Positions 34,594 through 45,797 of a stretch of 64,000 bases of DNA are shown here, piece by piece. The position numbers were made by a program, and so were the translations under genes. This DNA comes from Oxytricha trifallax. Its lineage: Eukaryota; Ciliophora; Spirotrichea; Sporadotrichida; Oxytrichidae. The DNA is taken from contig ARYC01001083.1 in NCBI GenBank assembly GCA_000711775.1, forward strand, positions 1 through 64,000, in the 5' to 3' direction. The stretch's first letter is position 1. Each line of letters starts with the position of its first letter. The notes under the pieces were generated by a model. It saw nothing but the letters and a program-made list of their open reading frames with translations, made no database searches and was not told the DNA's origin.

Positions 34594-35065
34594 GACCTCT
34601 CCCAAATGATCAAAAAGTGCATTTTAAGTGATTAAATTATATGAATTTACGATATATCTCACATTAAAACCTTTTAAATAACCCTAATCCCTAAAAAATT
34701 CCCTACAAATAAAAGCACTTATAAACCTCATTAAGGGGTTTTGGGGTTTTGATTGTGTTTAACTAAAATAAGTTCTATTTCAGCTTTAATTATATCAAAT
34801 TAGTAATTTTTCGCATCAAAAATAATATTAGATAGATTTTTAGATCATTTAAAATCTACAAAAATTTAAAGATAAATTTATCTGTATTTAATCATTTTTG
34901 ATGATATTAATTTTTTTCAAAATAATTAATGGTTCATTAGTTAGTCAGAATGATTGAAGGTCTGCTTTGCCAAATAAATTAATTAATTTTAATGCTTAAA
35001 AAGGTAAAAAAAAAAGAAAAAAAATATAATAAAATATATGTTTCCCTTCTAGAAGAGCAATACCC

Positions 35066-35147
35066 AAAATTTTGTCTTATTGTAAAGTTTTTTTAGCATC
35101 TTGGTCTGGTCTTTTTTCTGACTAAGATTGATCAAGTTATAAAATTA
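35066..35147 (-). CDS. Middle segment of the DPY-30-like gene, copy 3
   Basis: On the minus strand this 82-bp piece reads ILQLDQSQSEKRPDQDA and KKTLQQDKI in the frame that continues the segment at 36179-36436 once the 35148-36193 element is removed with one TA. It is the strongest sign that this element interrupts a once continuous frame. Confidence 0.5.
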
Positions 35148-36193
35148 CTGAAAAATATTAGAAATGGGAAAATTTTAAAATAAAATAAAGATGTTTTTAA
35201 TAATTATATATAACAGCCAGTAATTAGGAGTGTTCTTATAATTCTAACTTGAAGATTTTTAAATTTAAAAATTTATTTAATATATATTATTGATATAGGA
35301 GGTCTGGTGGTCTGGTCGGGATTTTTTGTGGTCAGCACCGAAGCTAGAGATTCAATTACTAACGCTTTTACATTCTCTAGTACTCCTCATAGTAAAGATA
35401 ATTATGATTTTTAATACTAAAACTTTAATTAATTAATAATTTTAATCACACTAACACTAAAACTTATTATGTAAATCAAAAATGGAAACCTCTCTGATTA
35501 TTTCTATTCTTCCTCTTATCATTCTCTTCATTTCATCGTCATATTCAACTTCTATGTCTACTCTCTCTGTCACTCTGCGAAGCACCAGTCCAGCTGCACC
35601 TGTGGTCTTACCAGGTAGGACCACTATAAAAAAAAATTAAAGATATGTTTTTTGTAACTTACATTTTTATTGAGTGCTCTGTCTCCACCTGCGTTTGATC
35701 TTTAAGTATTCTTATTAATATATTAAGTTTTTGATTAATTTTAAAGTTTTCATATTATAAATCATAAATGCTATCAGCTATATCTTTGTTTGAGATGTTA
35801 CTGATGTCTTTCTTCGAGATATAAACTTCTACCTATTCAGAATGACCTATTCAGAATGAACATCCTTAAAATCTTTACTTTTGACAAGAGAAATTGAAAA
35901 AGTTACATTAGTAAGAACTGAGACATACACCCGGTCAGACCTCCAGACCACCTAGACCACTAGACCAACTGAAAACTAGACCACCTAGACCACTAGACCA
36001 ACTGAAAACTAGACCACCTGACAATTAGACCACTAAAATATATTAATTAAACTTTTAAATTTAAATAGATTACTGTTTAATTTAATGTCTTCAAATTAGA
36101 ATTAATAAATTTCTTAATTACTAGCTGTTATATATAATTATAAAAAACATTTTTATTTTATTTTTGAATTTTCCCATTTCAAATGTATTTCAA
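35148..36193. mobile_element. 1.05-kb TIR element with coding cargo, TA target
   Basis: Ends CTGAAAAATATTAGAAATGG and complement of TTGAAATACATTTGAAATGG, TA on both sides (35146-35147, 36194-36195). The ends resemble the 416-bp MITE family (TTGTAGGAATACATTTGAAA). TIRs of about 150 bases are followed inward by arrays of TGGTCTGGTC/TGGTCTAG-type repeats (35305-35325; 35935-36035). The core (35352-35835) is coding on the minus strand. Confidence 0.8.
35352..35835 (-). CDS. Cargo gene in TIR element, unknown, candidate intron
   Basis: Minus-strand reading in ciliate code. The first part is VEVYISKKDISNISNKDIA ... LIRILKDQTQVETEHS (35670-35835). A candidate 39-nt intron (35624-35662) has consensus ends GTAAGT and TTTATAG. 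The second part is GKTTGAAGLVLRRVTERVDI then EYDDEMKRMIRGRIEII, ending at TGA 35352-35354. The two parts are off by one base after splicing at those sites, so there is an indel, another splice site, or decay. A coiled, charged protein; no family recognised. It may be a captured host gene fragment. Confidence 0.5.
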
Positions 36194-36436
36194 TAATACT
36201 TTGATTGCCTCTTTTTAAAAATTAATCATTTCTTCATCATCTTGAGAAGAGAGTGTACTAAACTCATTATAATTTGAGTCTTCATGGTAATTATACAAGT
36301 GAGCTCTCTATTGCAAGTAATTTGAGATAAAAATAATTGGATCACTGGGTCTTTGTATAGTTAGTTCAGTAAAGGCTTCTTCTAGAAGTTTATCAACCCC
36401 AGTTTGAGATAAATAATATTTTATGGCACTCTCCAT
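36179..36436 (-). CDS. DPY-30/RIIa-like N-terminal protein, copy 3
   Basis: Best preserved copy of this gene start. ATG 36434-36436; MESAIKYYLSQTGVDKLLEE and RPSDPIIFISNYLQQ fit the DPY-30/RIIa helix-turn-helix pattern, followed by an acidic stretch SSQDDEEMINFQKEAIK. The frame runs into the TIR element at 36193 and stops at a TGA in its end. Without the element it continues through 35066-35147. Only the N-terminal domain is recognisable; ciliary or axonemal role is inference from the domain type. Confidence 0.6.
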
Positions 36437-36658
36437 TTAGTTTCGAATTTCCAATCAATATTTAATAACTAAATCTTCTACTTGTCAAAAATTATCATGA
36501 TAAAAAATAGAAAATTTTGCTTAGCCTTTTAATTTTTTATATTTATAAATTGATAATAATATTCATTATAGTCTTAATATAATAACGAGAAATAAATATT
36601 AAATAATTTTTATATTTTTAAATAAAATTTAATTGCATATTTATTCTTAATATTAAAT

Positions 36659-39411
36659 GAAAACCCCAAAACCCCTTTATGAGTTTTAAATGTGTTTTAA
36701 ATAAAATGGGGAATATATGATATTAGGGTTTTTATGTGCTATGAATTATCTTTTTCTTTTTTATCTAAATAATAATAATAATTAATCCACATCGGTGACT
36801 CGGAGGCCCCCAGATATGATAGTGGTTAATTACTATAGAAGGGTCGAAGCCTTTATATAATCAAACATGTCTGTTTGTTTAGTGTAAACTGAGGATTCAT
36901 CTCCTCTTTCTTCTCTTTTTGTTGTGTCTTCTCTTCTTGATTATGTTTCCTCTTCTATCTTCTTTTTTTCCTTTCTTTCTTCCCTTGTTCACAATTATCA
37001 CGTAGTCTCCTTTATCTATAAATTTAAATTGATGATCAAAGTTTTGAATTTTATAGAGAAATTAATTTTTTTAAGCGATTGATCCTTTGAGTGATTGATC
37101 CTTTGAGTCTTAAAGTAATGAGTAGAATCAAATCACATTTTAGGAAGTGAGAATGTTTTTTGGAGGCATTTAAAGTTGTTATTTAAACCCTATTTTTATG
37201 GGGTTCTTTTTCAGCATTTACTAGCACGCAGCTTTATGAGCTAGCTCCTACATTCTTTAGGAGCACTAAGGCTGTTTGATGAAAAATAGAAGCACCTATT
37301 TCGCCTTCGTTTAGATAGGTTTCAATCTCTCTCTGTGTCTTTGATATTATCCCGTTAAAATCTTGGTAGGTGAGCGCTCCCATCTACGAGATGAAGTCTG
37401 TAATTAACTCAGTGTTCCATAGCGCGCTGAAGTTATTCCTAGAACCCAGACTGATACATTTGATTCTCTTGTAGCTGTGCTTTAGTTAGCATATTTGTTA
37501 TTTATTTTTCTTCATCTGGGTTTTCAAGATATATTTAATTTTAGGATCCAGCGTCTATTTGCATATTTTATTATTAGTTCATTTATTATATAATAAGTAT
37601 TGGATCCCTTTTATAAAAAATTTCCTATATCTGGGTTTGTAGTATTCATTGCTATTTGCAATTGATTTTGTAGAAGTTCAATTCTTGTTGCCACACTAGA
37701 AGAGTATATATATATGATTCATCACAATAGACAATCATCACTCCAATCAGAGTCGCCCTAATCATAGTCATAAATAATTTTCTTTTCAATCTTCAGTTTT
37801 TTAAGTATTGTTACTCTTGTTATGCACATTTTAATAATTCAATCTCATCTCATAACTTTGTGATATTTTTATATTCCCACTTTTTGATTTCTATTTTCAC
37901 TTCTTATTATTAGCTGACCTTCTTTTATGATATAAAAGGTTTGTAAAAATATCTAGTTTAATAGGCTGTGGTGGGGGTGGCGCTCTGTAGTTTTGTTCAC
38001 TGTTAAGTAAAATTTCTGCTCTATGCGAAGCTATGAATTTATTGTTTATTTGAGCAGTTATTATTGTTGGAGTATCCATAGTGGGTGGGAGTGTCTCTAT
38101 TATCTTTATCAAATTAGAGCTTTTATAAGTAGTTAGTACTAGTTGATAGAGTTCTAGTCTAGTCTGGTAATTCTTTTTGTTATAAATATCAGACTATCTA
38201 GAGTATATAATCCCCATTCTTCTTATTTATGCTTTATTATCTCTATGGTTTTCAGGGAAAGCATTTTATTTGTTTGCTCACAATTAGAGAGTATATTAGG
38301 TATTTTTCTAATTTGCTCAGTTTACACATTCTGTGTTTTTGATTTTTTTAAATCTAAATATTTTTTTCTTGAAAAAGCCTTTTAGTAAATCTTTTGTGTT
38401 TAATTTAGTTAAATATATATTTGATAGCATTAATAGGGGATAGTAAATTATAAACTTGATTTTTAATGTTTTTCAATTTTTTTCTAAAACGAACAATTAT
38501 TTTCATCATTTTTGAAATAAAAATTTTATTTATAAATAATTTTTTTATATTTAAGCAAAATTCTTTTTGTTCATTATTGTATTTACTTTTACTTAATGCT
38601 ATAATGTAGAGATAATAAATTTTTAACAGAGCTATACTAAACAATTATCACAAATATTTTGGTCTAAAATTTATAAAATATCAAAGATTTTAGTTAAGGC
38701 AAAATTTTTAGCAACAATTGATTGATTTCATCTAAAAGTTTAGGAGAAATGAGCTAAAAGCTTTTCCAGTCATAAAATATTTTCTCCAGAATCACACACC
38801 AATTAAATATAGGTATCTTATAGGAAATCAATTAAAAAGTCTAACATGAAGTAAGATATTGAAGGTGGACACTAATTTTAGATATTGATTTACATTTTTA
38901 CAGTAATTCTATTTAAGTAACACCTAACTAATAAATCATTAATTTAATTTGGAGGACTACTGATGTAGTTTCAATTAAATTCAGAGGTCACAATCAGACA
39001 TACAACTATATCATAAGCAATTAGACTAAAAATTTAGGAACTAATAATACTCCCTAGTAAAGTTGAAACTTTTTTATAAGATCTTTTGAAATAACAAAAC
39101 TATATTGGGAGTTTATAAATTATTAAAATAAGCAAATTCATATATGGATTCTAAAATTTAAATGGAATTATGCTTTTGATTTACAAAACAAACCATATTG
39201 AGAATTTAAAATTACAAGAAACTTCATAAATAAAATTGATAACATTAATTATTAAATGAGTCCATATTTGTACATAGTTGAATCACATAGAATTAAGAAC
39301 AACAAAAAAATAATTTGGTTACATAATTCTAATCACCCCTAAGAAACCCTAATCCCCAACATTACTTAGAGCAATAAAGCACAAATAAACTCCTATAAGA
39401 GTTATAGGTTT
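36659..39411. mobile_element. TBE-ended relic carrying non-TBE cargo
   Basis: Left end GAAAACCCCAAAACCCC with about 60 bases of TBE-like TIR; the right end is the matching complement with mismatches (up to 39411). AAT flanks both ends, and the other copies have the uninterrupted sequence (for example ATTAAATGGCGTAATT at 9148). Bases 38790-38900 match the TBE spacer between the 22-kDa and 57-kDa genes. Where transposase and 22-kDa genes should be, there is an unrelated open gene (36897-38112). The 57-kDa gene is gone or unrecognisable. Confidence 0.7.
36897..38112 (-). CDS. Unknown cargo gene of TBE-ended relic, basic C-terminus
   Basis: ATG at 38110-38112 gives 71 residues (MIKIIETLPPTMDTPTIITA, then YRAPPPPQPIKLDIF) to a TGA. 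The next coding stretch ends in DYDQGDSDWSDDC (about 37735). A long stretch at about 37050-37480 reads SALWNTELITDFISQMGALT then REIETYLNEGEIGASIF. The 3' end is RGNIIKKRRHNKKRRKRR before TGA 36897-36899. Frame changes or introns separate the pieces; the total could be near 380 residues. No family recognised. The basic tail suggests nucleic-acid binding and resembles that of the TBE 22-kDa protein only in charge. Confidence 0.45.
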
Positions 39412-41402
39412 TAAATGCCATAATTAATATTATTTATATAATAGAAATGATTTATTATTGCTAAAGTGAACTATAAAAGATTTAAAATATTTTTGACATC
39501 AATTAAGCTAATTGATTATATTTATAGATTATAGAATATAATACTATATGAGTTTATAAATCTGATGCGATGGAAATTACCTTTTTAAGCTTTCTAATAT
39601 TGACTTTTAAAAACAATTAAGTAAATAGAATCAATAATATATAGAAAATTATTATATATAACTATTAATTTATAAAATATATATAGTTTAATGAATTTGA
39701 ATTTCATTGTTAACCGTATTTATTTTGATTCTTTAATAAAGTTATAGCACATATTACTCACAAATTATATAATGGTTGTAATATAAAATAATAAATTCTA
39801 ATAATTAGATAGTCTCATACCATTACAGAAATAAATAATAAAATAACTAATAAATAAATGCTTTCACATTTATCTCATTTATAATTTTTCCTATGATATA
39901 TTTTTAAATTATAATTTTATTAATTTATACTATTTTTTTGTATTTTATCATTTATTAATTTTATTTATTCTCAAAATTAAAATTAAAAATATACATGTAT
40001 TGGTAAATTAAATTCTGGGGAAAAAAAATATAAATCTCTAATTAAATTTCCCTCCTAAAATATTTAGAAACTTTTTACGCATATTATTTCCTAGTCTATA
40101 ATCACATATTTATTCTGTAAACATTCGAAATTATATAAGACTATAGTATTATATATTATTAATTCTATTTTAAAGGAGATATTTATATTTTTAACAAAGA
40201 TAAAAGGGTAATTGAATATTTAAATTTATTCATAGTGAATGAATGATAGAGAGATTTCTGTAATTTATAAAAATTCCATAATTTAATGTATGGAGTAATA
40301 AACTTCCCCTAAATATTAAATTACAATAAAACTTCATAAAGGCACATTAAAAATTAATCTATTTTTAGAAATTAAATGCTAAAAAGTATAAAATTTTATT
40401 TAAACTTTAATTTAAGATTATTTCCATTAAGCTATCTGTAATTAAATGATGAAAAACAAAAATTATTTTGAAAATTCTTAACTATTTATTTTGTATAATT
40501 TTTAGATTTATATATCATAATTTATATAAGATGAAAATCTTAGCTGTAAATCTAACAAATATTTGAAAACTATATTGAGTTATTATCGATCATAAATATT
40601 TAAAATATAAAAAATATTTGAAATTAAGTTATAGCAGAATCAAATTAATATTATTAAGAATAAAAGATAAATGGGTTTTAAAAAAGCGAGAAGAAATCTA
40701 AATCTCTCTAAAACTTAAAGGGCACTAATGGAAATCATGACTTATGCAAATAAAAATTGCCCATAAATTATGTATATAAATGCTATTTATGCACACATTT
40801 ATCATTAGTACTGAAAACATTCTATTTTACCTGATTATTTAAAGATTAGTGCTATTAATCAGCGGAACTCTAATTAATAACAGTAAATCAAAGAAAAAGT
40901 AAAATTTAGAATAAACCCTCAAATAGACTATTATAATTAACATCAATCATCTTGGCTAAAATAAAGTAATTTGAAAGAATCATAAGTAATAAAAATATAA
41001 ACTCATCGTGTTGATTCATTCAGGCAAATATCATTCTGTTTAAAATCAGAAGTCTCTCTATTTCCTTCATTTTTAATATATTACATATTATTAAAAAAAT
41101 AAATACATACATTTGTGCAGTTTGTATTTCTAAGAAAGTTTAATATTTCCTGAACTTTGGTATTCAATAATATAGGAAAATGATTTATAATTAAAATAAA
41201 TATTTTTAACATTTTCAAAATTTTCTTTATATAAAAATATAACCATATAAGTAATTTAACGTATGTGACAATTTATAAGAAATATAGAAGATATTAAGAA
41301 TATAATTCTTTTAAAGATTAATAAGAATACTTTTATTAGAGATGATGGTGATTACAAAAAACATTTGTAAAATTTTTATTTTTAGATAAAGAGCATATAT
41401 TG
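39412..41402. repeat. Unit tail and unit start (matches 9150-10190 and 2650-3430)
   Basis: 39412-40300 corresponds to 9150-10150 and to 44690-45530. 40320-41100 corresponds to 2655-3430, and 41110-41400 to 5250-6500 without the MITE. This junction shows two subunits abutting. No gene seen. Confidence 0.6.
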
Positions 41403-42182
41403 AAATAAGAGAGGTAATTAAATTAAAATAAAAATTAATAAAGAAATATGTTGATCTCATAATGAAATTGATGTCTTAAGGTGTTCTTTATTCTCCTCAT
41501 ATCATGATTTCAACTTTTTTGTATTTGTTGAAAATACCCAAAATATTCATGTTATAATCCTGATCTTTGAGTCGTCAAAACCCCCTGTTCTTATGGTGCT
41601 ACAGATGTAGCCTCAGCCACTTCTCACTTTAAGAGTATTGTATCAGGATTCTTGCTGGAGGAGGAGACTCCATTATGTTTAGTTAGAATTTAATGATACT
41701 GAGACAATAAATAAATTAAATCATTCTCTTTCTTATAAAAACTTTTTATGTTTAATACTTTACATAAGTGATTAATCTAATAGTTTAAATTTATAGAAAT
41801 ATTAATTAAAGATATGTTTATTAATTTTAGGCTTCATTTTAATAATTAAAGCCAAAAATGATTTAATTTATTTATTGTCTCAGTATCATTAAATTCTAAC
41901 TAAACATAATGGAGTCTCCTCCTCCAGCAAGAATCCTGATACAATACTCTTAAAGTGAGAAGTGGCTGAGGCTACATCTGTAGCACCATAAGAACAGGGG
42001 GTTTTGACGACTCAAAGATCAGGATTATAACATGAATATTTTGGGTATTTTCAACAAATACAAAAAAGTTGAAAATCATGATATGAGGAGAATAAAGAAG
42101 ACATTAAGGCATGAATTTCATTATGAGATCAGCATATTTCTTCATTAATTTGTATTTTAATTTAATTACCTCTCTTATTTCT
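41403..42182. repeat. 780-bp foldback, second copy
   Basis: Same inverted repeat as 6508-7287, including GGAGTCTCCTCCTCCAGCAA and the short MESPPPPAR frame. Arms differ from the first copy at scattered positions, so both have aged since the duplication. Confidence 0.75.
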
Positions 42183-42459
42183 TATTTTCTTTAATTTTGT
42201 TTATGAATTAAAAATTTTTATTATTTTAATAATAGTTATTTGACACTGTTCTTTCCCATTCGCTAGCCCATTTTTAGAATTAACTTTGTTTAATATTTGT
42301 TTTATCTTGTAAATACTTTTATACTGATTTTAACATTCAATTAATTTCTCGAATTTCTTTTTACAATATATATTTCACTTCACAAAAATAGAAATTGATA
42401 AAATTAAAAATAATTTAATTTATTAAAAGATGAATATATCAATATTTAAATGCAATATT

Positions 42460-43596
42460 GATAAAATAGATAAAAATAGGAAATTTAAGAAATACAAATA
42501 AATGATTTACTTATATATAATTACAACTGGCACATATTAGGAGTATTGTTAAATTAATTTGATTAAGATTAAGATTGATTAAATTTATTATGACCAAAAT
42601 TTATTTATTAATTAATTAAAAATATATAATATAGTGTGCAAGTGTGCAAATGTGCAAAAGTATAATCATACAAAAAGGGATAGATTATCTGCACACATCT
42701 TAAATATATATTTATATATAATAATTGAACTTATTAGAAATGGCATTCGTATAAGTTAAATGTCAAATTGGTGAATAGTTCAATGTACTTTAGCTGAGAC
42801 CCGATAGAGAAATCGAAAATGTCGACTAAAAAGAAATACAATTACAGGCTAGAATTCTTCCTGAAAATCACCGGGTTGGTTAAAGTTGATGTAGCCGCGA
42901 CGAGATGAACATAGAGAGATTCTTTTCAAAGCACAATGTTCCGGCAATGAAGAAGCTACTAGAGGGCAGGGGCTACGCAGTTGATGTGAAATTCGGGGAG
43001 ACATAGGTCAAGTACATAGACTGCTTTACCATCAATTACCACTAATGAACTCCCGTGGAACAGAATCACTGCGGAGGAAAGGGATTGCTTCGAGAGGAGG
43101 TGCATCACAGTCACACCGAGAGTGGAGGGCAAGTCGGGCAAGCTGGCATTCCCATTTGATGCAGTACAGCTGGCAAACTATCTACTAGAGAGATCTTAGG
43201 ATGAAATTATATGGAGCGAGGACTCGAATAACTAGAACACTGGGGATCTTAGTCCTAACAAGATGAGCATGAGAGACACGGATGCAGAAGGTAAAGTCAA
43301 GAAATGAGCCATTTCTAATAAGTTTAATTATTATATATAAATATATATTAAAGATGTGTGCAGATAATCTATCCCTTTTTGAATGATTATACTTTTGCAC
43401 ACTTGCACACTTGCACACTATATTATATATTTTTAATTAATTAATAAATAAATAAATTTGGTCATAATAAATTTAATCAATCTTAATCTTAATCAAATTA
43501 TTTTTAGCAATACTCCTAATATGTGCCAGTTGTAATTATATATAAGTAAATCATTTATTTGTATTTCTTAAATTTCCTATTTTTATCTATTTTATC
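42460..43596. mobile_element. 1.14-kb TIR element with GC-rich cargo, TSD AATATT
   Basis: TIRs of about 290 bases, nearly identical, ends GATAAAATAGATAAAAATAG and complement, flanked by AATATT (42454-42459, 43597-43602). The paralog near 7555 has an uninterrupted site. Between the TIRs lies a 560-bp, near 48% GC core with three consecutive open frames. The similarity of the TIRs suggests recent mobility. The cargo does not look like a known transposase. Confidence 0.85.
42819..43307 (+). CDS. Cargo of the TIR element: three consecutive open frames
   Basis: Frame 1 (42819-42908) starts MSTKKKYNYRLEFFLKITG and stops in TGA overlapping the next ATG (ATGA). Frame 2 (42905-43048) starts MNIERFFSKHNVPAMKKLLE. 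Frame 3 (about 43023-43307) is offset by one base and reads ELPWNRITAEERDCFERR, LAFPFDAVQLANYLLERSQ, ending KMSMRDTDAEGKVKK. Frames 2 and 3 overlap by 26 bases and look like halves of one protein separated by a frame change. Codon use is GC-richer than anything nearby. No family recognised. Capture of host or foreign sequence is likely, but inferred. Confidence 0.55.
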
Positions 43597-43984
43597 AATA
43601 TTAATAATAATTTGTTTTTCATTTTGGTTTAGAATTGTTTATACGGTTAATACAAATTATTTTAATATTTTTGACATATTTCAGTCATAATTAATTTATT
43701 AAAATATTTTTTTTTATTAAAATAATATACATATTTTATTCAAATTATAATTCTAAATTAGTTAAATCTTCAGAATTTATTGTACTTTGAAAATAAAAAT
43801 ATAAGTCAAAATAAATTATAATAATCTTAATTAGTTTTTATATGAACTTAGGTTAATATGCTTAATTGTTTAATTACCAAACAAGTCTCAATAAATTCTA
43901 AATAAAATTTTTAATCTATTTTTTATAAACTTCAAGAATCTTAATATTACCCATTATAATAAAAAACTCTATAAGAGCTTCGAC

Positions 43985-44466
43985 AATACAAACTCAAGTG
44001 AACTTTTATTTCTTTCAGGATGTTTTACAGAGGTAGATAAGAAATGATAAACAGCTAGCAGGTTGTGGTGATACTGAGAAATTTGTGGAATCTTTTGCAA
44101 TAGTAGCATTGCTATAGCTGCAGAATTCAATACTGATTTGAGTTTGTCTTAATTAATGGTTGTACCATTTTTAAGTTTAAGTAGTAAATCTAAGAAATTG
44201 GATCTGTTCTATTGTTTAACTGCGAATGAAATAAAAAATTTATTATTCTTTGACTGCTTTTTTAAGAATACATAATGCCATCATAATCTTGAAAACTAAG
44301 TGTATTTGGCCCATTATAATTTGAAGATTAATTTAATATATACGACTCACTATTGCAAGAAATTTGAAATAATAATAATAGAATCACTTGGTTTTTGTAT
44401 TGTCACTTATTCAAGTAATTGATATACCCCAGTCTGAGATATGTAATAATTTATTGCACTCTCCAT
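43985..44466 (-). pseudogene. DPY-30/RIIa-like gene, copy 2, frameshifted
   Basis: ATG 44464-44466; MESAINYYISQTGVYQLLEQ is intact, then TGA after about 43 codons. Homology to copy 1 resumes in other frames: LLLQKIPQISQYHHNLLAV and HFLSTSVKHPERNKSS at 43990-44110. Unlike copy 1 it has no TBE fragment. Probably not functional unless some breaks are removed during development. Confidence 0.5.
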
Positions 44467-45797
44467 AGTTTCTTATTCTAATCAAAATTTAATATCTTGA
44501 TTCTCAAAAATTATAGAGGTAAACAAAAAGATTCTGCATTATCAATTCAGATATTTTATAAATTATATTTATTTTTTATAATTTATTATTTATTATTGTT
44601 TTTAGGACAATATCTAGATATTAATAATTAATATTAAAACATAAAATATTCAATACTTAATAAAAATATTTTGATTATTTAATTTTAAATATTAAATGCC
44701 GTAATTAAGATTATCTTATAATACTATTATCTTTCATCACTATATTGATAAAATATAAAAAAAAATTTTAAGCTACAATTATCGAAATGAATTAATTAAT
44801 ACAAAAATTTTAGAAATTAATAAGATAATTGATCATATTTTAAAATTTTAGATTTAAATCTATTTTCAGTTTTAAAAACAAAAAGTACAAATTTTATTTC
44901 TTAAGTTCTATATTTTCCATTTTTAAAATCCAGTTGGTTAATATAATCGCTAGTATTTTATTTTAAGGTATGTCTAAAACTTAATTCTATCATATATTGC
45001 TTAATAACTTTGAAGTTGTTCGAACCGTATTTATTTTATTTTTAATAGAGTTAAATAGTAATACATTTATCGCTTGTTATATATATAATGGTATAAGAAA
45101 TAATAAAATTTACTTATTAACTTGCCTTTTCCTTGACAAAAATCAAAAATTAATGAATATTAGTAATAGTTTGTATATAACAAATAATATCTCTAATGAT
45201 TTTATTTATTAAATTATTATATTTCACTCTCATTTTGTTTTTTATCGACAACTAATTTCTATATATTTGCACAAAGCCAAATTTAAAAATGTAGTTTGTA
45301 TCAATAATTTATTTCCTACTTTATAAAAAATATAAATTAAAAAGGAATAAAATATCCTACCCCAAACAACAAAATATATAATTTGTTACACATATAATTT
45401 CCAAATTTACAATTACATACTTATTCATTAAACATTAGAAATTTTATAAAACTGAAGTATTAATTTAAAATTAAATTGAGATTAATGAAGATATTTATTA
45501 TCAGGGCAGGCAATTCCCCCCCAAATTTTAAATTACAATATCACTTCGTTGGTAGATTTCAAATTACTTTATTTTTTTAATAAAAAAACCTCAAAAGTAT
45601 AAATTTTTATTTACAATTTTAATTAAAGATATTTCCATTAAACCAAAGCCATTTGTAATTCTATGTGAAAAAACAAAAATATTATATATAAATTATTAAT
45701 ATTTTAGTTATGAAAATATTTGGATTCATTTAAAGTCATAATTTTGTAAAATGGAAAATTTAGGTGAAAATCTAATAAATATTTTTAAATTAAGTTG
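44467..45797. other. AT-rich unit tail, matches 8928-10440
   Basis: Shared spacer of the duplicated unit. A plus-strand frame of 71 codons at 44997-45212 is not conserved in the other copies and is taken as chance. Confidence 0.5.

Larger units (their letters stand above)
30682..34751 (+). mobile_element. TBE1: TBE transposon, 4.07 kb, nearly intact
   Basis: Left end TGAAACCCCAAAACCCC and right end the complement of CAAAACCCCAAAACCCC, with about 75 bp of TIR. The flanking trinucleotide is ATT on both sides, matching the ANT target duplication known for TBEs. It carries transposase (+), 22-kDa (-) and 57-kDa (+) genes. Only a few breaks: one TGA in the transposase, one in the 57-kDa gene, and frame changes in the 22-kDa gene. 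Confidence 0.93.
30438..35065. mobile_element. TIR element (GGGTATTG ends) containing a whole TBE
   Basis: Ends GGGTATTGTTTCC and the complement of GGGTATTGCTC, with inner arms resembling those of the 15042-16422 element (GGTTCATTAG ... AGACC/AGGTCTGC). Flanks AAAATAT and AAAATTT look like a 7-bp target duplication with one change. Without the TBE it is about 560 bp. It interrupts the DPY-30-like gene copy. Confidence 0.7.

Noticed and set aside
42959-43141. Minus-strand frames at 42959-43141 and 43185-43418 as genes
   Set aside because: They are antisense to the better plus-strand cargo frames or run into the TIR.
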